Shown here: positions 8,459 through 17,126 of the stretch, in pieces
Numbering within the stretch: the first letter of the stretch is position 1
Layout: every line of letters starts with the position of its first letter
Assembly (NCBI RefSeq): GCF_030407455.1
Contig: NZ_JASDDJ010000028.1
Location: forward strand, 1-39,613
DNA: 39,613 nt
DNA from: Psychrobacter sp. 5A.1
GTDB lineage: Bacteria; Pseudomonadota; Gammaproteobacteria; Pseudomonadales; Moraxellaceae
Reading direction: 5' to 3'
The notes under the pieces: generated by a model
Told to the model about the DNA's origin: nothing
Databases searched by the model: none
The model's input: the letters and a program-made list of their open reading frames with translations, nothing else
Position numbers and translations under genes: made by a program

Positions 8459-9433
8459 ATGACCATAAATTACCAATATAAAAACATTCAATCTCCTACC
8501 AAGATCACATTGACCGATGAGCAGTCCGCAGGTCATGGCGATCACTGGCGTATCCTGACCGACGATATGAGCCATGATGTACCAGAATGGCTACAGAAGA
8601 TGATCGAAGTCGCAGCAATGCCCAAAGGCCTCAATAGCAACATCACTGCGCAAGACAGCTGCTTGCTTTTGTCAGAAGATCAACCCTGTCATATCAATCA
8701 AGTGCTTGCGATGAAAGAAGGCAAGCCTGAATGCTTTATCAATGCCTATCCTTGTGTGGACAGTCCTTATGGGTTGAACTGTAAAATTGAGCGCATCATC
8801 GCCAATGACAACTCACATGATGCTGTTTTACGCTTCCGTACCGCTGATGGCAGTATCATTTATGCATTTGATCAGCTCTATACGACCAATCGCCACCTAT
8901 ATCAACGCGACACGTCTTATTATGTAAACTTTAGCGCATGGGCACACGAAATCAAGTTAAGCGAACAGAACGAAGTAATCATGGTCGAAGACCAAGAGTC
9001 AATTCGCTATCACCGTGCCTTTAACGATATCGTCGCGGCAAATGACGGAAAAATTCCAGACGACTTGCAAGCGCAAATCAGTGAATGGAAACCTGAAACC
9101 AAAGAGCAGATGGCACCTGTCGAAATCAACTTGGGTCATATGTGTGCTTACTTGTTTGGCGATACACTAGGACAAGAAGATGAAGCTTGGTGTCAAGGTC
9201 AAGTGCTTGGTAAACAAGAAACCGTATTCAATGGTAAGTCCATTATATTGTTTGATGTGGTAACGCTACGTGAGCAAGATGCAGATCCTTTCGTCGTGCG
9301 TATTGGTGCGCTTAATACTACTGAAACTAATAGTATTAAAGTACATGACTACGTCCAAGCAAACGTGTGGCTACAAGCAGCAATATACAAAGAAAACCAA
9401 TCAAATGCGACGCAGCAATCAAAAGCTAGCTAG
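8459..9433 (+). CDS. Conserved hypothetical protein, 324 aa
   Basis: I do not recognise a family. The protein is soluble, acidic and lacks a signal peptide or membrane segments. The first 170 residues contain several cysteines (DSCLLL, QPCHI, PECFI, YPCVD, LNCKI) and alternating strand-like stretches. The last 100 residues (DEAWCQGQVLGK, then SIILFDVVTL, DPFVVRIGAL and VHDYVQANVWLQ) have the rhythm of a small beta-barrel such as an OB-fold; that is only an impression. A TTG codon at 8447 would add four residues; the ATG at 8459 is preferred, though no strong ribosome-binding site precedes either. It is followed about 50 bases on by a strong bidirectional terminator. It is probably a lineage-specific cytoplasmic protein. 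Confidence 0.75.
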   Translation: MTINYQYKNIQSPTKITLTDEQSAGHGDHWRILTDDMSHDVPEWLQKMIEVAAMPKGLNSNITAQDSCLLLSEDQPCHINQVLAMKEGKPECFINAYPCVDSPYGLNCKIERIIANDNSHDAVLRFRTADGSIIYAFDQLYTTNRHLYQRDTSYYVNFSAWAHEIKLSEQNEVIMVEDQESIRYHRAFNDIVAANDGKIPDDLQAQISEWKPETKEQMAPVEINLGHMCAYLFGDTLGQEDEAWCQGQVLGKQETVFNGKSIILFDVVTLREQDADPFVVRIGALNTTETNSIKVHDYVQANVWLQAAIYKENQSNATQQSKAS

Positions 9434-9484
9434 GCTGTTCGAAAGATTGTCTATAGCTTTATTATGCCTATTTGATTGCGCAAT

Positions 9485-9518
9485 AAAAAAGCCCCTAATA
9501 TGAATTAGGGGCTTTTTT
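9485..9518 (+). terminator. Bidirectional intrinsic terminator
   Basis: A perfect 9-bp stem (GCCCCTAAT at 9491-9499 with ATTAGGGGC at 9504-9512) has a 4-nt loop, with an A6 tract on the left and a T6 tract on the right. It sits between convergent genes and can stop transcription from both sides. Confidence 0.92.
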
Positions 9519-9576
9519 ATGTCTTATGGATTCTTACAACCCAAAAACGTAACGTAAAAATCGTATAAATATACGA

Positions 9577-9966
9577 TTAAGCCATCGTCGTCATTGATTT
9601 GATGCGAGTGTATAACTCTTTTTGCTCTGCGCTTGGACGTGCAGTCTGTACGGCCATTAGCTGTGACATATCGCCTTCGACGCGAATTTTGCCACTCATA
9701 AACGCACCCATGATTTGATTGGTATCAAAATCAGTAATGATAGACTGTAGGATATCGCGATCTAATAGCAGCGTCGTCGTTGCATTATCGTTTAAGCCGC
9801 GATGCAGCAAACCATTTGCAAAATTGGCTTCGATAGTTTTATCAGCTTCAGCCACTTTTAGATTGACAACCATATTGGCAAGTACTGGTGGTAAGTTTAA
9901 CTCACCCGCTTCATTGCCCATGTTTTCTACTTGCTCAAACCATTCGTCTGTCAAAAAAACTGCCAT
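9577..9966 (-). CDS. SCP2 sterol-binding domain protein, 129 aa
   Basis: This is a single SCP2-type lipid-binding domain, a small alpha/beta fold with a hydrophobic tunnel that in other proteins carries acyl chains or isoprenoid lipids. The family signature is the C-terminal stretch MGAFMSGKIRVEGDMSQLM, preceded by the strand and helix TTTLLLDRDILQSII. No signal peptide is present, so it is cytoplasmic. The length matches other free-standing bacterial SCP2 proteins. The start ATG has AAGGATAA upstream. It is convergent with the unknown 324-aa gene across a shared terminator. The ligand cannot be told from the sequence. Confidence 0.85.
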   Translation of the reverse strand: MAVFLTDEWFEQVENMGNEAGELNLPPVLANMVVNLKVAEADKTIEANFANGLLHRGLNDNATTTLLLDRDILQSIITDFDTNQIMGAFMSGKIRVEGDMSQLMAVQTARPSAEQKELYTRIKSMTTMA

Positions 9967-10102
9967 ATTATATTATCCTTAATTGATATTCTGTTGGGCC
10001 AATACTGCTAAGAAAACCTGTTGGCCTAACTTTTAGAATTATTAAAATGCTTGCTATCAATAGCCGTATAAAAGACATAGCCATCAATGATGTTCAGCCT
10101 CA

Positions 10103-10369
10103 TTATAAAGGGCGACTTGATAAGAAGTAAAACCTATTTACATGGCGAGCAAGGGTGTTGTTACAAAACTTCTTTGCCAGCCTACGCTCATACTCCGCGC
10201 CACTTCCTCTCATTTCACTGAAAGCCGCATCTAGAATAGTGACAAAATTGTGTATAAGATAGACGGGTAGCACGGCAATAATAAGTTGCTCGCTAACATT
10301 TATACCAAAGAGTTTGTATTTTGGCGCAGAGTTCTGATGATATTTAATTAGGATTGCGTTACAATACCC
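10103..10369 (-). pseudogene. Possible gene remnant, 88 open codons without a standard start
   Basis: Reading the minus strand from 10369 to the TAA at 10103 gives an uninterrupted frame with a protein-like composition: KYKLFGINVSEQLIIAVLP, then VYLIHNFVTILDAAF, SEMRGSGAEYERRLAKKF and a basic tail. The frame is closed upstream by TAA at 10370-10372. The only in-frame starts are a GTG about a third of the way in and an ATG near the middle, with no good ribosome-binding site. It could be the remains of a decayed gene, or chance. I cannot assign a family. Confidence 0.3.
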
Positions 10370-10646
10370 TTAAACAGAGTCGGGAGTTTTAACCAAATAT
10401 TACATAATCATGTTTTTTGTCAGCTGCCGCTAGCATACATCTATGGTCAATGCTTTTTAATAGCCCTATAGATATGGGTATCTATCTTCATTAGTACAGG
10501 TTTTTTCGTAATAATTAAGATACATATTTAGCCTTATGAGATGTTTGATGCTCAAAAACGGCGCGTCTTCTTATTTACCTTGATGATCTATTAACAATCC
10601 TACTATCGAGCGACCTTGAGTAAGGTACATAACGTGCCTATTTTTA

Positions 10647-10660
10647 TTTATTAGTATCAA
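10647..10660 (+). promoter_or_regulatory. Candidate ANR/FNR-like binding site upstream of ccoN
   Basis: The sequence TTTAT-TAGT-ATCAA matches the FNR/ANR consensus TTGAT-N4-ATCAA at nine of ten defined positions. Oxygen-responsive FNR-family control of cbb3 oxidase genes is common in proteobacteria. The site is about 175 bases before the ccoN start, so the promoter would have to lie well upstream of the coding region. It rests on one match only. Confidence 0.35.
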
Positions 10661-10758
10661 CTGATATAAAACAAGGACCTAAATCGATAGTTAATGACAT
10701 CATTGCGCTAAGTAAGTCAAAAAACAATAGGTGCCGTCACTATGATAAGTATGGATTT

Positions 10759-10770
10759 ATAAGTACTTAT
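10759..10770. promoter_or_regulatory. Perfect 12-bp palindrome upstream of ccoN
   Basis: ATAAGTACTTAT is its own reverse complement, and a related half-site (ATAAGTAT) sits about 14 bases to its left. It lies about 65 bases before the ccoN start codon, a place where an operator would act. No regulator is known to me for this sequence. Confidence 0.3.
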
Positions 10771-10834
10771 GATACAGATAGCACGGATTGTTGGTTAATT
10801 CTGTTGATAATTCGGGCTGTAAAGGAATCATCCA

Positions 10835-12316
10835 ATGAGTTTACAAAACACAGCAGTCGCCCCAGTTGACCGTGAGTACGAAATTACTGTCGTAAGATTT
10901 TTTACGATCATGGCTGTCGTTTGGGGCATCGTCGGCATGAGTCTTGGTGTGTTCATTGCTTCACAGTTAGCATGGCCAGCACTCAACTTTGACATTCCAT
11001 GGCTGACCTTTAGTCGTTTAAGACCGCTACATACCAATGCGGTCATTTTTGCGTTCGGTGGCTCTGCCCTGTTCGCAACGTCGTATTACATCGTTCAGCG
11101 TACCTGTAAAACGCGCTTATTTGCGCCATACTTGGCTTGGTTTACCTTTTGGGGTTGGCAAGCGGTTATCGTATCCGCCGTTATTACCCTTCCTCTAGGT
11201 TTGACCTCGACAAAAGAATACGCTGAGCTTGAGTGGCCGATTGATATTCTAATCGCTTTGGTATGGATTTCTTATGCCATCGTCTTTTTTGGCACGCTCA
11301 TCAAACGTAAAACCTCACATATCTATGTGGCCAACTGGTTCTTTGCCGCTTTCATCATTACGATTGCATTACTACACATCGTAAACAGCATGGCCATTCC
11401 AGTTAGCGCGTTCAAATCTTATTCGCTATTTGGCGGTGCAACTGATGCGATGGTGCAGTGGTGGTACGGGCATAATGCGGTAGGTTTTTACTTAACGGCA
11501 GCTTTCCTTGGAATGATGTATTACTTCGTTCCAGTACAGATTGGCCGTCCTATCTACTCTTATCGTTTGTCTATCGTTCACTTTTGGGCATTGATTGCTT
11601 CATATATGTGGGCTGGTGGTCACCATTTACATTATTCAGCGCTTCCAGATTGGACGCAGTCATTGGCAATGGTATTCTCAATCATCCTATTCGCACCATC
11701 TTGGGGTGGTATGATCAACGGTGTGTTAACGCTATCAGGTAGTTGGGATAAGTTACGTACCGATCCGATCATTCGCTTTATGATTGTGGCATTGTCGTTC
11801 TACGCGATGTCGACGTTTGAAGGCCCAATGATGTCTATCAAGACAGTGAATGCACTATCGCATAACACTGACTGGACAGTTGGTCATGTACACTCAGGCG
11901 CGCTTGGCTGGGTTGGTATGATTACGATTGGTTCGCTATATGTACTGTTACCACGTATCTATAACAAACCGAAGATGTACTCTATCAGCTTAATCACCAC
12001 GCATTTCTGGCTGGCGACTGCGGGAACGATTTTCTATATCGTGTCTATGTGGATCTCAGGTATTGGCCAAGGCATGATGTGGCTTGCGACTAACCCAGAC
12101 GGTACTTTGGTATATAGCTTCGTTGATACTGTTGAATTCTCGCATTTCCCATATATTGGTCGTGCTTTTGGTGGCTTCTTATATGTGTCGGGTATGTTTG
12201 TAATGGCTTATAACTGCTATAAAACACTCAAAATGCCAGAAGGTAAGCCTGTAGATGTCGCTGATCCAACGGATCATGAACCTAGTGTCGAAAAACCTTC
12301 GACAGCTAACGTATAA
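10835..12316 (+). CDS. ccoN: cbb3-type cytochrome c oxidase subunit I
   Basis: This is the catalytic subunit of the high-affinity cbb3 terminal oxidase in the cytoplasmic membrane. It binds low-spin heme b and the heme b3-CuB centre where oxygen is reduced. Twelve or more membrane helices span the 493 residues. Visible ligand regions include [14 protein letters not shown] (His near 66) and the CuB helix with [11 protein letters not shown]. The conserved tyrosine region [20 protein letters not shown] follows, then the helix containing [13 protein letters not shown]. The start ATG is preceded by AAAGGAATC. The C-terminal 25 residues form a charged tail. It is the first gene of ccoNOQP, with ccoO 9 bases downstream. 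Function follows directly from the intact motifs. Confidence 0.97.
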   Translation: MSLQNTAVAPVDREYEITVVRFFTIMAVVWGIVGMSLGVFIASQLAWPALNFDIPWLTFSRLRPLHTNAVIFAFGGSALFATSYYIVQRTCKTRLFAPYLAWFTFWGWQAVIVSAVITLPLGLTSTKEYAELEWPIDILIALVWISYAIVFFGTLIKRKTSHIYVANWFFAAFIITIALLHIVNSMAIPVSAFKSYSLFGGATDAMVQWWYGHNAVGFYLTAAFLGMMYYFVPVQIGRPIYSYRLSIVHFWALIASYMWAGGHHLHYSALPDWTQSLAMVFSIILFAPSWGGMINGVLTLSGSWDKLRTDPIIRFMIVALSFYAMSTFEGPMMSIKTVNALSHNTDWTVGHVHSGALGWVGMITIGSLYVLLPRIYNKPKMYSISLITTHFWLATAGTIFYIVSMWISGIGQGMMWLATNPDGTLVYSFVDTVEFSHFPYIGRAFGGFLYVSGMFVMAYNCYKTLKMPEGKPVDVADPTDHEPSVEKPSTANV

Positions 12317-12325
12317 GGAGCGATC

Positions 12326-12964
12326 ATGGCTGGTTCACCGCATGAAATTATTGAAAAAAATACAGGCTTGTTAGTCATTGGTATCGTTATTGCTATTAGT
12401 TTTGCAACACTAGTTGAAATCGTACCATTGATCTATGACAACAAGGGTCCTGAAGAAGGCGGCGTGAATGCGCCTCTTCCTGCCATGGAGCCTTGGACAG
12501 CGCTTGAATTTGAAGGTCGTGATATTTATATTCGTGAAGGATGTCACGTTTGTCATACTCAAATGGTTCGCCCACTACGTGCAGAAGTTGAACGTTATGG
12601 ACCCTATTCACGTGCCGCTGAGTCAACGTGGGATCACCCATTCTTATGGGGATCGAAGCGTACTGGACCAGATTTAGCACGTGTTGGTGGCCGTTATTCT
12701 GAAGATTGGCAAAAGCAGCATTTGATTGCGCCACGTTCACTTGTGCCTGAATCAGTGATGCCAGGTTTCCCTTGGCTTGCTGAGAATGAAGTGGATGGTG
12801 AAAACATTCAAGCTAAAATGCGTCTATTCCGCGATCGCTTCGGTGTTCCTTATACTGAAGAAGACATTGAAGGTGCTCCAGATGCTGTGCTTGGTGCTAC
12901 CGAGCTTGATGCTTTGGTCGCCTATCTACAGCAGTTAGGTACCGCAATGGAAGGACAGCGCTAA
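12326..12964 (+). CDS. ccoO: cbb3-type cytochrome c oxidase subunit II (monoheme cytochrome c)
   Basis: This is the membrane-anchored monoheme c subunit that passes electrons from CcoP to CcoN. One N-terminal membrane segment lies at about 14-35. The heme-binding motif CHVCH covers 73-77, with a candidate methionine axial ligand in [10 protein letters not shown]. The protein has 212 residues, the usual size. TAAGGAG precedes the ATG at a good distance, and the gene follows ccoN by 9 bases. The stop codon overlaps the start of ccoQ (TAATG), which implies translational coupling. Confidence 0.97.
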   Translation: MAGSPHEIIEKNTGLLVIGIVIAISFATLVEIVPLIYDNKGPEEGGVNAPLPAMEPWTALEFEGRDIYIREGCHVCHTQMVRPLRAEVERYGPYSRAAESTWDHPFLWGSKRTGPDLARVGGRYSEDWQKQHLIAPRSLVPESVMPGFPWLAENEVDGENIQAKMRLFRDRFGVPYTEEDIEGAPDAVLGATELDALVAYLQQLGTAMEGQR

Positions 12965-13143
12965 TGGGTATTGGTGAATTACAAACAATTGCGACCGTTT
13001 CTGCCTTTATTGCCTTTGTAGGTGTTGCATGGTGGGCGTATTCGCCAAAAAACAAAAAACGCTTCGAAGAAGATGCACAACTTGCGCTTGATGACGAGGA
13101 TATAAAATCTCTGTCTGAAGAGCAGCGCAATAAGGATAAATGA
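12964..13143 (+). CDS. ccoQ: cbb3-type cytochrome c oxidase subunit CcoQ, 59 aa
   Basis: This small membrane subunit is thought to stabilise the assembled cbb3 oxidase and is not itself catalytic. I translated it by hand: a short N-terminus ([12 protein letters not shown]), one membrane helix (about 10-24: AFIAFVGVAWWAY), then a typical basic stretch (SPKNKKRFEED) and an acidic cytoplasmic tail. Its ATG overlaps the ccoO stop codon, and its TGA overlaps the ccoP start (ATGATGA), so the three genes are tightly coupled. Position, size and topology are those of CcoQ. Confidence 0.92.
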   Translation: MGIGELQTIATVSAFIAFVGVAWWAYSPKNKKRFEEDAQLALDDEDIKSLSEEQRNKDK

Positions 13144-14288
13144 TGACATTTTTTTGGAGTTCTTGGATCACGCTAATCAGTTTCGGCTGCTGGCTTTTCA
13201 TTCTTGGCGTTCTACTGTTTGTATTAAAGTACAAACCAGACGTTGAAGAAGACGGTACGACTGGTCATGAATATGATGGTATCCGAGAATACGACAAACC
13301 ACTTCCTAAATGGTGGTTGGTGATATTTTTTGGCTCAATCGTTTGGGGTGTCGCGTACTGGGTATTTTTTCCAGCGATGTTTCCAGCACACTGGCAAGGT
13401 ATCGCCACCGTAGAAGTTGACGGTGAGACTGTACCTTGGACCTCTAAAAACGAGCTATTCAGTGAGCTTGAAAGTAATAATAAAATATTTACAGATAACT
13501 TTGAAAAAAGCATTTTGGTAAAAGCAGATGCTGTGGGCGCGACGGCAACATTGGGGTCGTTGAACGAATTACAAGCAACCATGCGTCGTAGTGAAAAACC
13601 ACCAGCAGATCTACAGACTCAAATCGACGAAAAAGTGACAGAACTTGCTCCTTACGTTGAAAAACTGTCTGAAAACCCAAATGCTTTAAAAGTTGGTAGC
13701 CGTTTGTTCTTACAGAACTGTGCTGTATGTCATGGCTCTAATGCGAAAGGTGCGACAGGCTACCCTAACCTAACTGATAATGATTGGTTATATGGCGGCG
13801 AAGCGGGCAATATCTTGACCACGCTACATAATGGTCGTATCGGCGGTATGCCTGCATGGCGCGATCAGATCGGTGAAGACGGTGTGCGTGCAGCATCTGA
13901 GTATGTATTGTCACTATCTGCAAACAACGGTAGTGAGAGTAACGGTGAGCTTGATCAAACTTTGGTTAATCAAGGCGAAGCTATCTTTAAGCAGCAGTGT
14001 GCCTTATGTCACTCTGAAAGCGGTAAAGGTATGATTTCAGCAGGTGCACCGAACTTGACTGACAATATCTGGTTGTATGGCGGTGAGCGTGAGACTGTAC
14101 GTAATACATTGCGTTATGGCCGTGCTGGTGTTATGCCTCAGTGGGAAACTAAGCTAGGTAATGAGCGTATTATGCTACTTGCTGCTTATATCTACTCACT
14201 ATCAGATAAAACAAGTAAAGCACCCTCAGTATCAGCGGTTACGGCGACAGCTCAGCCTGTAGCAACCGAAGAAGTGACGGCTAACTAA
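13143..14288 (+). CDS. ccoP: cbb3-type cytochrome c oxidase subunit III (diheme cytochrome c)
   Basis: This is the diheme c subunit that takes electrons from soluble cytochromes or the bc1 complex. The N-terminus has two membrane helices (about 8-30 and 56-80) linked by an acidic loop, followed by a periplasmic region. Two heme motifs are present: CAVCH near 193-197 and CALCH near 286-290, each followed by a PNLTDN(D/I)WLYGG repeat and a Met ligand in GxMPxW. ATG at 13143 is preferred over 13140 because AAGGA is 6 nt rather than 3 nt upstream. The last 20 residues are a low-complexity Ala/Thr/Val tail. A strong terminator ends the operon. Confidence 0.96.
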   Translation: MTFFWSSWITLISFGCWLFILGVLLFVLKYKPDVEEDGTTGHEYDGIREYDKPLPKWWLVIFFGSIVWGVAYWVFFPAMFPAHWQGIATVEVDGETVPWTSKNELFSELESNNKIFTDNFEKSILVKADAVGATATLGSLNELQATMRRSEKPPADLQTQIDEKVTELAPYVEKLSENPNALKVGSRLFLQNCAVCHGSNAKGATGYPNLTDNDWLYGGEAGNILTTLHNGRIGGMPAWRDQIGEDGVRAASEYVLSLSANNGSESNGELDQTLVNQGEAIFKQQCALCHSESGKGMISAGAPNLTDNIWLYGGERETVRNTLRYGRAGVMPQWETKLGNERIMLLAAYIYSLSDKTSKAPSVSAVTATAQPVATEEVTAN

Positions 14289-14328
14289 GACGCTGTTACT
14301 ATACTGTCTATGGACGAGATTTAATAAA

Positions 14329-14359
14329 GGGAGAACTGTAATAACAGTTCTCCCTTTTT
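14329..14359 (+). terminator. Intrinsic terminator of ccoNOQP
   Basis: A perfect 11-bp stem (GGGAGAACTGT at 14329-14339 with ACAGTTCTCCC at 14344-14354) has a 4-nt loop and is followed by T5, 40 bases after the ccoP stop. Confidence 0.93.
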
Positions 14360-14820
14360 CATATATTGGTATTGATTTTCATTTAGAAATGGCAAGGATA
14401 AGTGGCCATAGACCCTAGAAATCGTTCTAATATATTCATTGCTTTTCATGTTTATTACCCCATTATTAGTAGGGGGAATGCTAGAATAGCTATTTTTTAA
14501 AATAGTCTATCGGTCATGGCTTTATATAGTCCTGACTCAATCTCATGAAGCTATAGTCAATTCCATATAAATCGGATACGGTGTCAGGCTTGCGCAGTCT
14601 ACTATTTGTAGTGCTTTCACACCCCTTCTTTGTATCTAAATTATCGTGAACCGACTATATTTACAATCGATCATTTGGTAAGTGGATTAGAATATTTTTT
14701 ATTCAAAATTTTATCCACTATTTACTGACATTGATAACATCATACACTCACATACCTCAGCATTAGAGGTGTTTGTTCATCATGCCAGCAGACTGATTCT
14801 TTTTTTAAAGAGGCTCGTTT
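14360..14820. other. Intergenic region between ccoP and ccoG
   Basis: These 461 bases contain one copy of the 109-bp inverted-repeat-ended element (14551-14659) and, presumably, the ccoG promoter. A TTGATAACATCAT stretch near 14731 resembles an FNR half-site pair but has the wrong spacing. No reading frame is convincing. Confidence 0.5.
14551..14659 (+). repeat. 109-bp inverted-repeat-ended element, copy A
   Basis: It starts with CTATAGTC and ends with GACTATA, with a matching TTC/GAA just inside (TATAGTC-NN-TTC at each end on opposite strands). It aligns along its whole length with the copy at 19366-19475; shared blocks include GATACGGTGT, CAGTCTACTATTTGTAGT and AAATTAT. It has no coding capacity and is most likely a non-autonomous mobile element or an extragenic palindrome family. 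Confidence 0.75.
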
Positions 14821-16230
14821 ATGTCAGCACAACAACCCAATAAAATCCCTGTACAACAGATTGATCTTGATGCGACCAAGCATCGTGTGCATCCGAGGTT
14901 TGTCACAGGTTTTTATCAAAATATTCGTGTCATCACGATGTATGCCCTTTTGGCGGCTTTTTTACTTTTGCCATGGCTGCGCTATAATGATAGACAAGCG
15001 ATATGGTTTGATGTGCCATCACAGCACTACTATATTTTTGGCATGACGTTTTTGACGCAAGATTTTTACTTTATTGCTGCATTTGCCATCATTGCCGCGT
15101 TTACATTGTTTATGGTGACCGTGTATGCAGGTCGAGTTTGGTGTGGTTATGCTTGTCCACAGACTATTTGGACGCATCTATACCAGTATGTTGAAAAGTG
15201 GGTGATTGGCGATCGTAATAAGCGTATCAAGTTTGATAAAGCACCATTAAGTGCGACCAAAGTATTCAAGCGTTCGGTTGTTTATTCAATTTGGTTTTTG
15301 CTTTCTGTGATTACCGCAGCGACCTTTGTCAGTTATGTGGCGGGGACAGATTCTCTATATCATAGCTGGCAATCGGTGGGGTTGATTCCTTTCCCTGACT
15401 GGCCTACATGGGTTTGGGTATCGATGTTTATTTTTACCTTTGCCACTTATGCCAATGCAGGCTACATGCGTGAGCAAATGTGTATTCAAATCTGCCCTTA
15501 TGGCCGCTTTCAGAGTGTGATGTTTGATAAAGATACGCTGATTGTCTCCTATGATTATGAACGCGGTGAGCCTCGCGGTGCCCGTAAAAAAGGCACAAAT
15601 CCAGAGCATTTAGGTGACTGTATTGAATGTACAATGTGTGTGCAGGTCTGCCCGACTGGTATCGATATTCGTGATGGTTTGCAAGTTGGCTGTATTCAGT
15701 GTGCGGCTTGTATTGATGCCTGTAATGAAGTGATGGACAAGGTCGGTTACTCACGTGGCCTCATTCGTTATACGACCGAGCGGCAGCTGGCAGAAAAAGA
15801 ACCTAGCCGATTACTCCGTCCACGATTATTTGCTTATTTAGCGTTATTGGCCGTACTATGCGGCGGCGTTATATATGCATTAACCGATCGCGTGCCACTA
15901 GAGATTGATATTCGCCGTGACCGTAATCAGTTGTCATCGATCAACAATCAAGGCATGATCGAAAACAGCTATATCGTCAAATTAACCAATAAAACGCAGG
16001 ATGCTCATACCTACACGATAACGCTTGCACCGCAAGAGGGACTGAGTTTAGAGCTGCGTTTTAACGATGTGCCACTAGAAGCAGGCGAAAGCTTTGATAT
16101 GCCAGTGAGTATTTATGGTGATCCTGATGTGATCGAGTTTGGCCAAACACCTGTGACTCTAAACGTGAGCAGTGAAAACGGTAAGTATAAGGTCAATAAA
16201 CAAAACGTCTTTACGACTCAAGGTCAATAG
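14821..16230 (+). CDS. ccoG: Cytochrome c oxidase accessory protein CcoG (FixG/RdxA)
   Basis: This is a membrane iron-sulfur protein needed for maturation of the copper centre of cbb3 oxidases; family members have been shown to reduce Cu(II). Membrane helices flank the motif WCGYACPQTIWTHLY (about residue 110). The ferredoxin part has C267xxC270xxC273xxxC277P and C291xxC294xxC297xxxC301, the ligands of two [4Fe-4S] clusters. An additional helix (near 340) and a C-terminal Ig-like domain (about 360-469) complete the 469-residue protein, a normal length. AGAGG precedes the ATG. It lies downstream of ccoNOQP with its own upstream region, and ccoH follows about 185 bases on. Confidence 0.95.
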   Translation: MSAQQPNKIPVQQIDLDATKHRVHPRFVTGFYQNIRVITMYALLAAFLLLPWLRYNDRQAIWFDVPSQHYYIFGMTFLTQDFYFIAAFAIIAAFTLFMVTVYAGRVWCGYACPQTIWTHLYQYVEKWVIGDRNKRIKFDKAPLSATKVFKRSVVYSIWFLLSVITAATFVSYVAGTDSLYHSWQSVGLIPFPDWPTWVWVSMFIFTFATYANAGYMREQMCIQICPYGRFQSVMFDKDTLIVSYDYERGEPRGARKKGTNPEHLGDCIECTMCVQVCPTGIDIRDGLQVGCIQCAACIDACNEVMDKVGYSRGLIRYTTERQLAEKEPSRLLRPRLFAYLALLAVLCGGVIYALTDRVPLEIDIRRDRNQLSSINNQGMIENSYIVKLTNKTQDAHTYTITLAPQEGLSLELRFNDVPLEAGESFDMPVSIYGDPDVIEFGQTPVTLNVSSENGKYKVNKQNVFTTQGQ

Positions 16231-16415
16231 ACTGATCGATCAATAGCACACCTTTTATTTGCTTTCCTGCAGTTCATTCGGTAGCCTTTGACTACCGAAT
16301 GAACCATTTATCATTAAACTGGCAGCGCTTAGCCGTCAAATTATCCGTTGATACCATTTGTAGATGTCTGATAAACAGATATCTGTTGAATACGTATCTG
16401 ATGCATAGGTATTTT

Positions 16416-16997
16416 ATGTCTACTCCAGCACCGAATTTTAAACATCAAGATACTCAGCCATGGTACAAAAACTACATGGTCGTTATCTTTGTGATTGGCA
16501 TGCCAGCGGCGGTCGTGATCGCTTGTATTTGGTTTGTTTATTACTCTTACCAGATACGCGATAGCGTGGTGCGTGACGACTGGTACATGGATGGCAAGAC
16601 GCTTTATCATGATGTGTCTCGTGACAAGCTCACGTATGATTTGGACTTGCATGGACAAATGCAATTTGCAGACAATGGCGATATTGTATTCTATCTCAAT
16701 TACCCCGAGCAAAGCGTCCAGTCAGGCAAGCTGCTAAACGGTACACCACTTACCTATCCTGATACGTTGGAACTTTCTATTTCTCATGCAACGGATATCA
16801 AAAAAGACCGCGATGTTGTCCTTAAGCATGTTGAGGGCAATAAATACAGTGCACAAGTCGATATTGATCCTGTGAAAGCCAAGTATTACCTACAGGTTAG
16901 CAACGACGGTAAAGATGATTGGCGTATGCAAGATGTCGCAAAACTGCCTCGTTCAAAGGTCAGCTTTGACCCACTACCAGTTTTTGCTAAAAGTTAA
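16416..16997 (+). CDS. ccoH: FixH/CcoH family protein, cbb3 oxidase assembly
   Basis: This is a membrane-anchored assembly factor of cbb3 oxidase, named FixH in rhizobia. A short N-terminus with PWYKNYMVVIFVIGMPAAVV begins the single membrane helix (about 21-45). A periplasmic domain follows, with YYSYQIRDSVVRDDWYMDGK early and a beta-rich remainder (residues 60-193). The frame is open from 16299, but the extra 39 residues (Arg/Leu/Tyr-rich) do not look like the family. ATG at 16416 (MSTPAPNFK) with TAGG upstream gives the expected size of 193 residues. It follows ccoG. ccoI and ccoS, often adjacent, are not in the window. Confidence 0.88.
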   Translation: MSTPAPNFKHQDTQPWYKNYMVVIFVIGMPAAVVIACIWFVYYSYQIRDSVVRDDWYMDGKTLYHDVSRDKLTYDLDLHGQMQFADNGDIVFYLNYPEQSVQSGKLLNGTPLTYPDTLELSISHATDIKKDRDVVLKHVEGNKYSAQVDIDPVKAKYYLQVSNDGKDDWRMQDVAKLPRSKVSFDPLPVFAKS

Positions 16998-17020
16998 TGC
17001 TGTTAATAGCATCCAGACAT

Positions 17021-17060
17021 AAAAAAACCAGCCACTCGTCAGAGATCGGCTGGTTTTTTT
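17021..17060 (+). terminator. Bidirectional terminator between ccoH and ttcA
   Basis: An A7 tract, stem CCAGCC (17028-17033), a 14-nt loop, GGCTGG (17048-17053) and a T7 tract form a hairpin that also pairs the flanking A and T runs. It lies between convergent genes and serves both. Confidence 0.88.
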
Positions 17061-17126
17061 GAGCTATTTAATATTCTACTAATTAATAGGTACTATTTAA
17101 TTAATATAGCCTTAACCCATAAACTA

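Larger units (their letters stand above)
9967..10834. other. Long intergenic region upstream of ccoN
   Basis: These 868 bases lie between an SCP2-domain gene read leftwards and ccoN read rightwards. The contents are an imperfect 10-bp inverted repeat (GTTGGGCCAA at 9993-10002 and TTGGCCTAAC at 10021-10030), an 88-codon open frame without a normal start on the minus strand (10103-10369), a candidate ANR/FNR-like site (10647-10660) and a perfect 12-bp palindrome (10759-10770). The rest is AT-rich. The length is unusual for this otherwise compact stretch. Confidence 0.5.

Noticed and set aside
12396..12740. 114-aa frame opposite ccoO
   Set aside because: It overlaps a clear heme-protein gene on the other strand and has no ribosome-binding site.
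14728..14745. FNR/ANR box upstream of ccoG
   Set aside because: TTGATAACATCAT has half-sites with three instead of four bases between, and the right half does not match ATCAA.
16299..16415. 39-residue N-terminal extension of the FixH/CcoH protein
   Set aside because: The extension is Arg/Tyr/Leu-rich, unlike the family. A good start with a ribosome-binding site lies at 16416.
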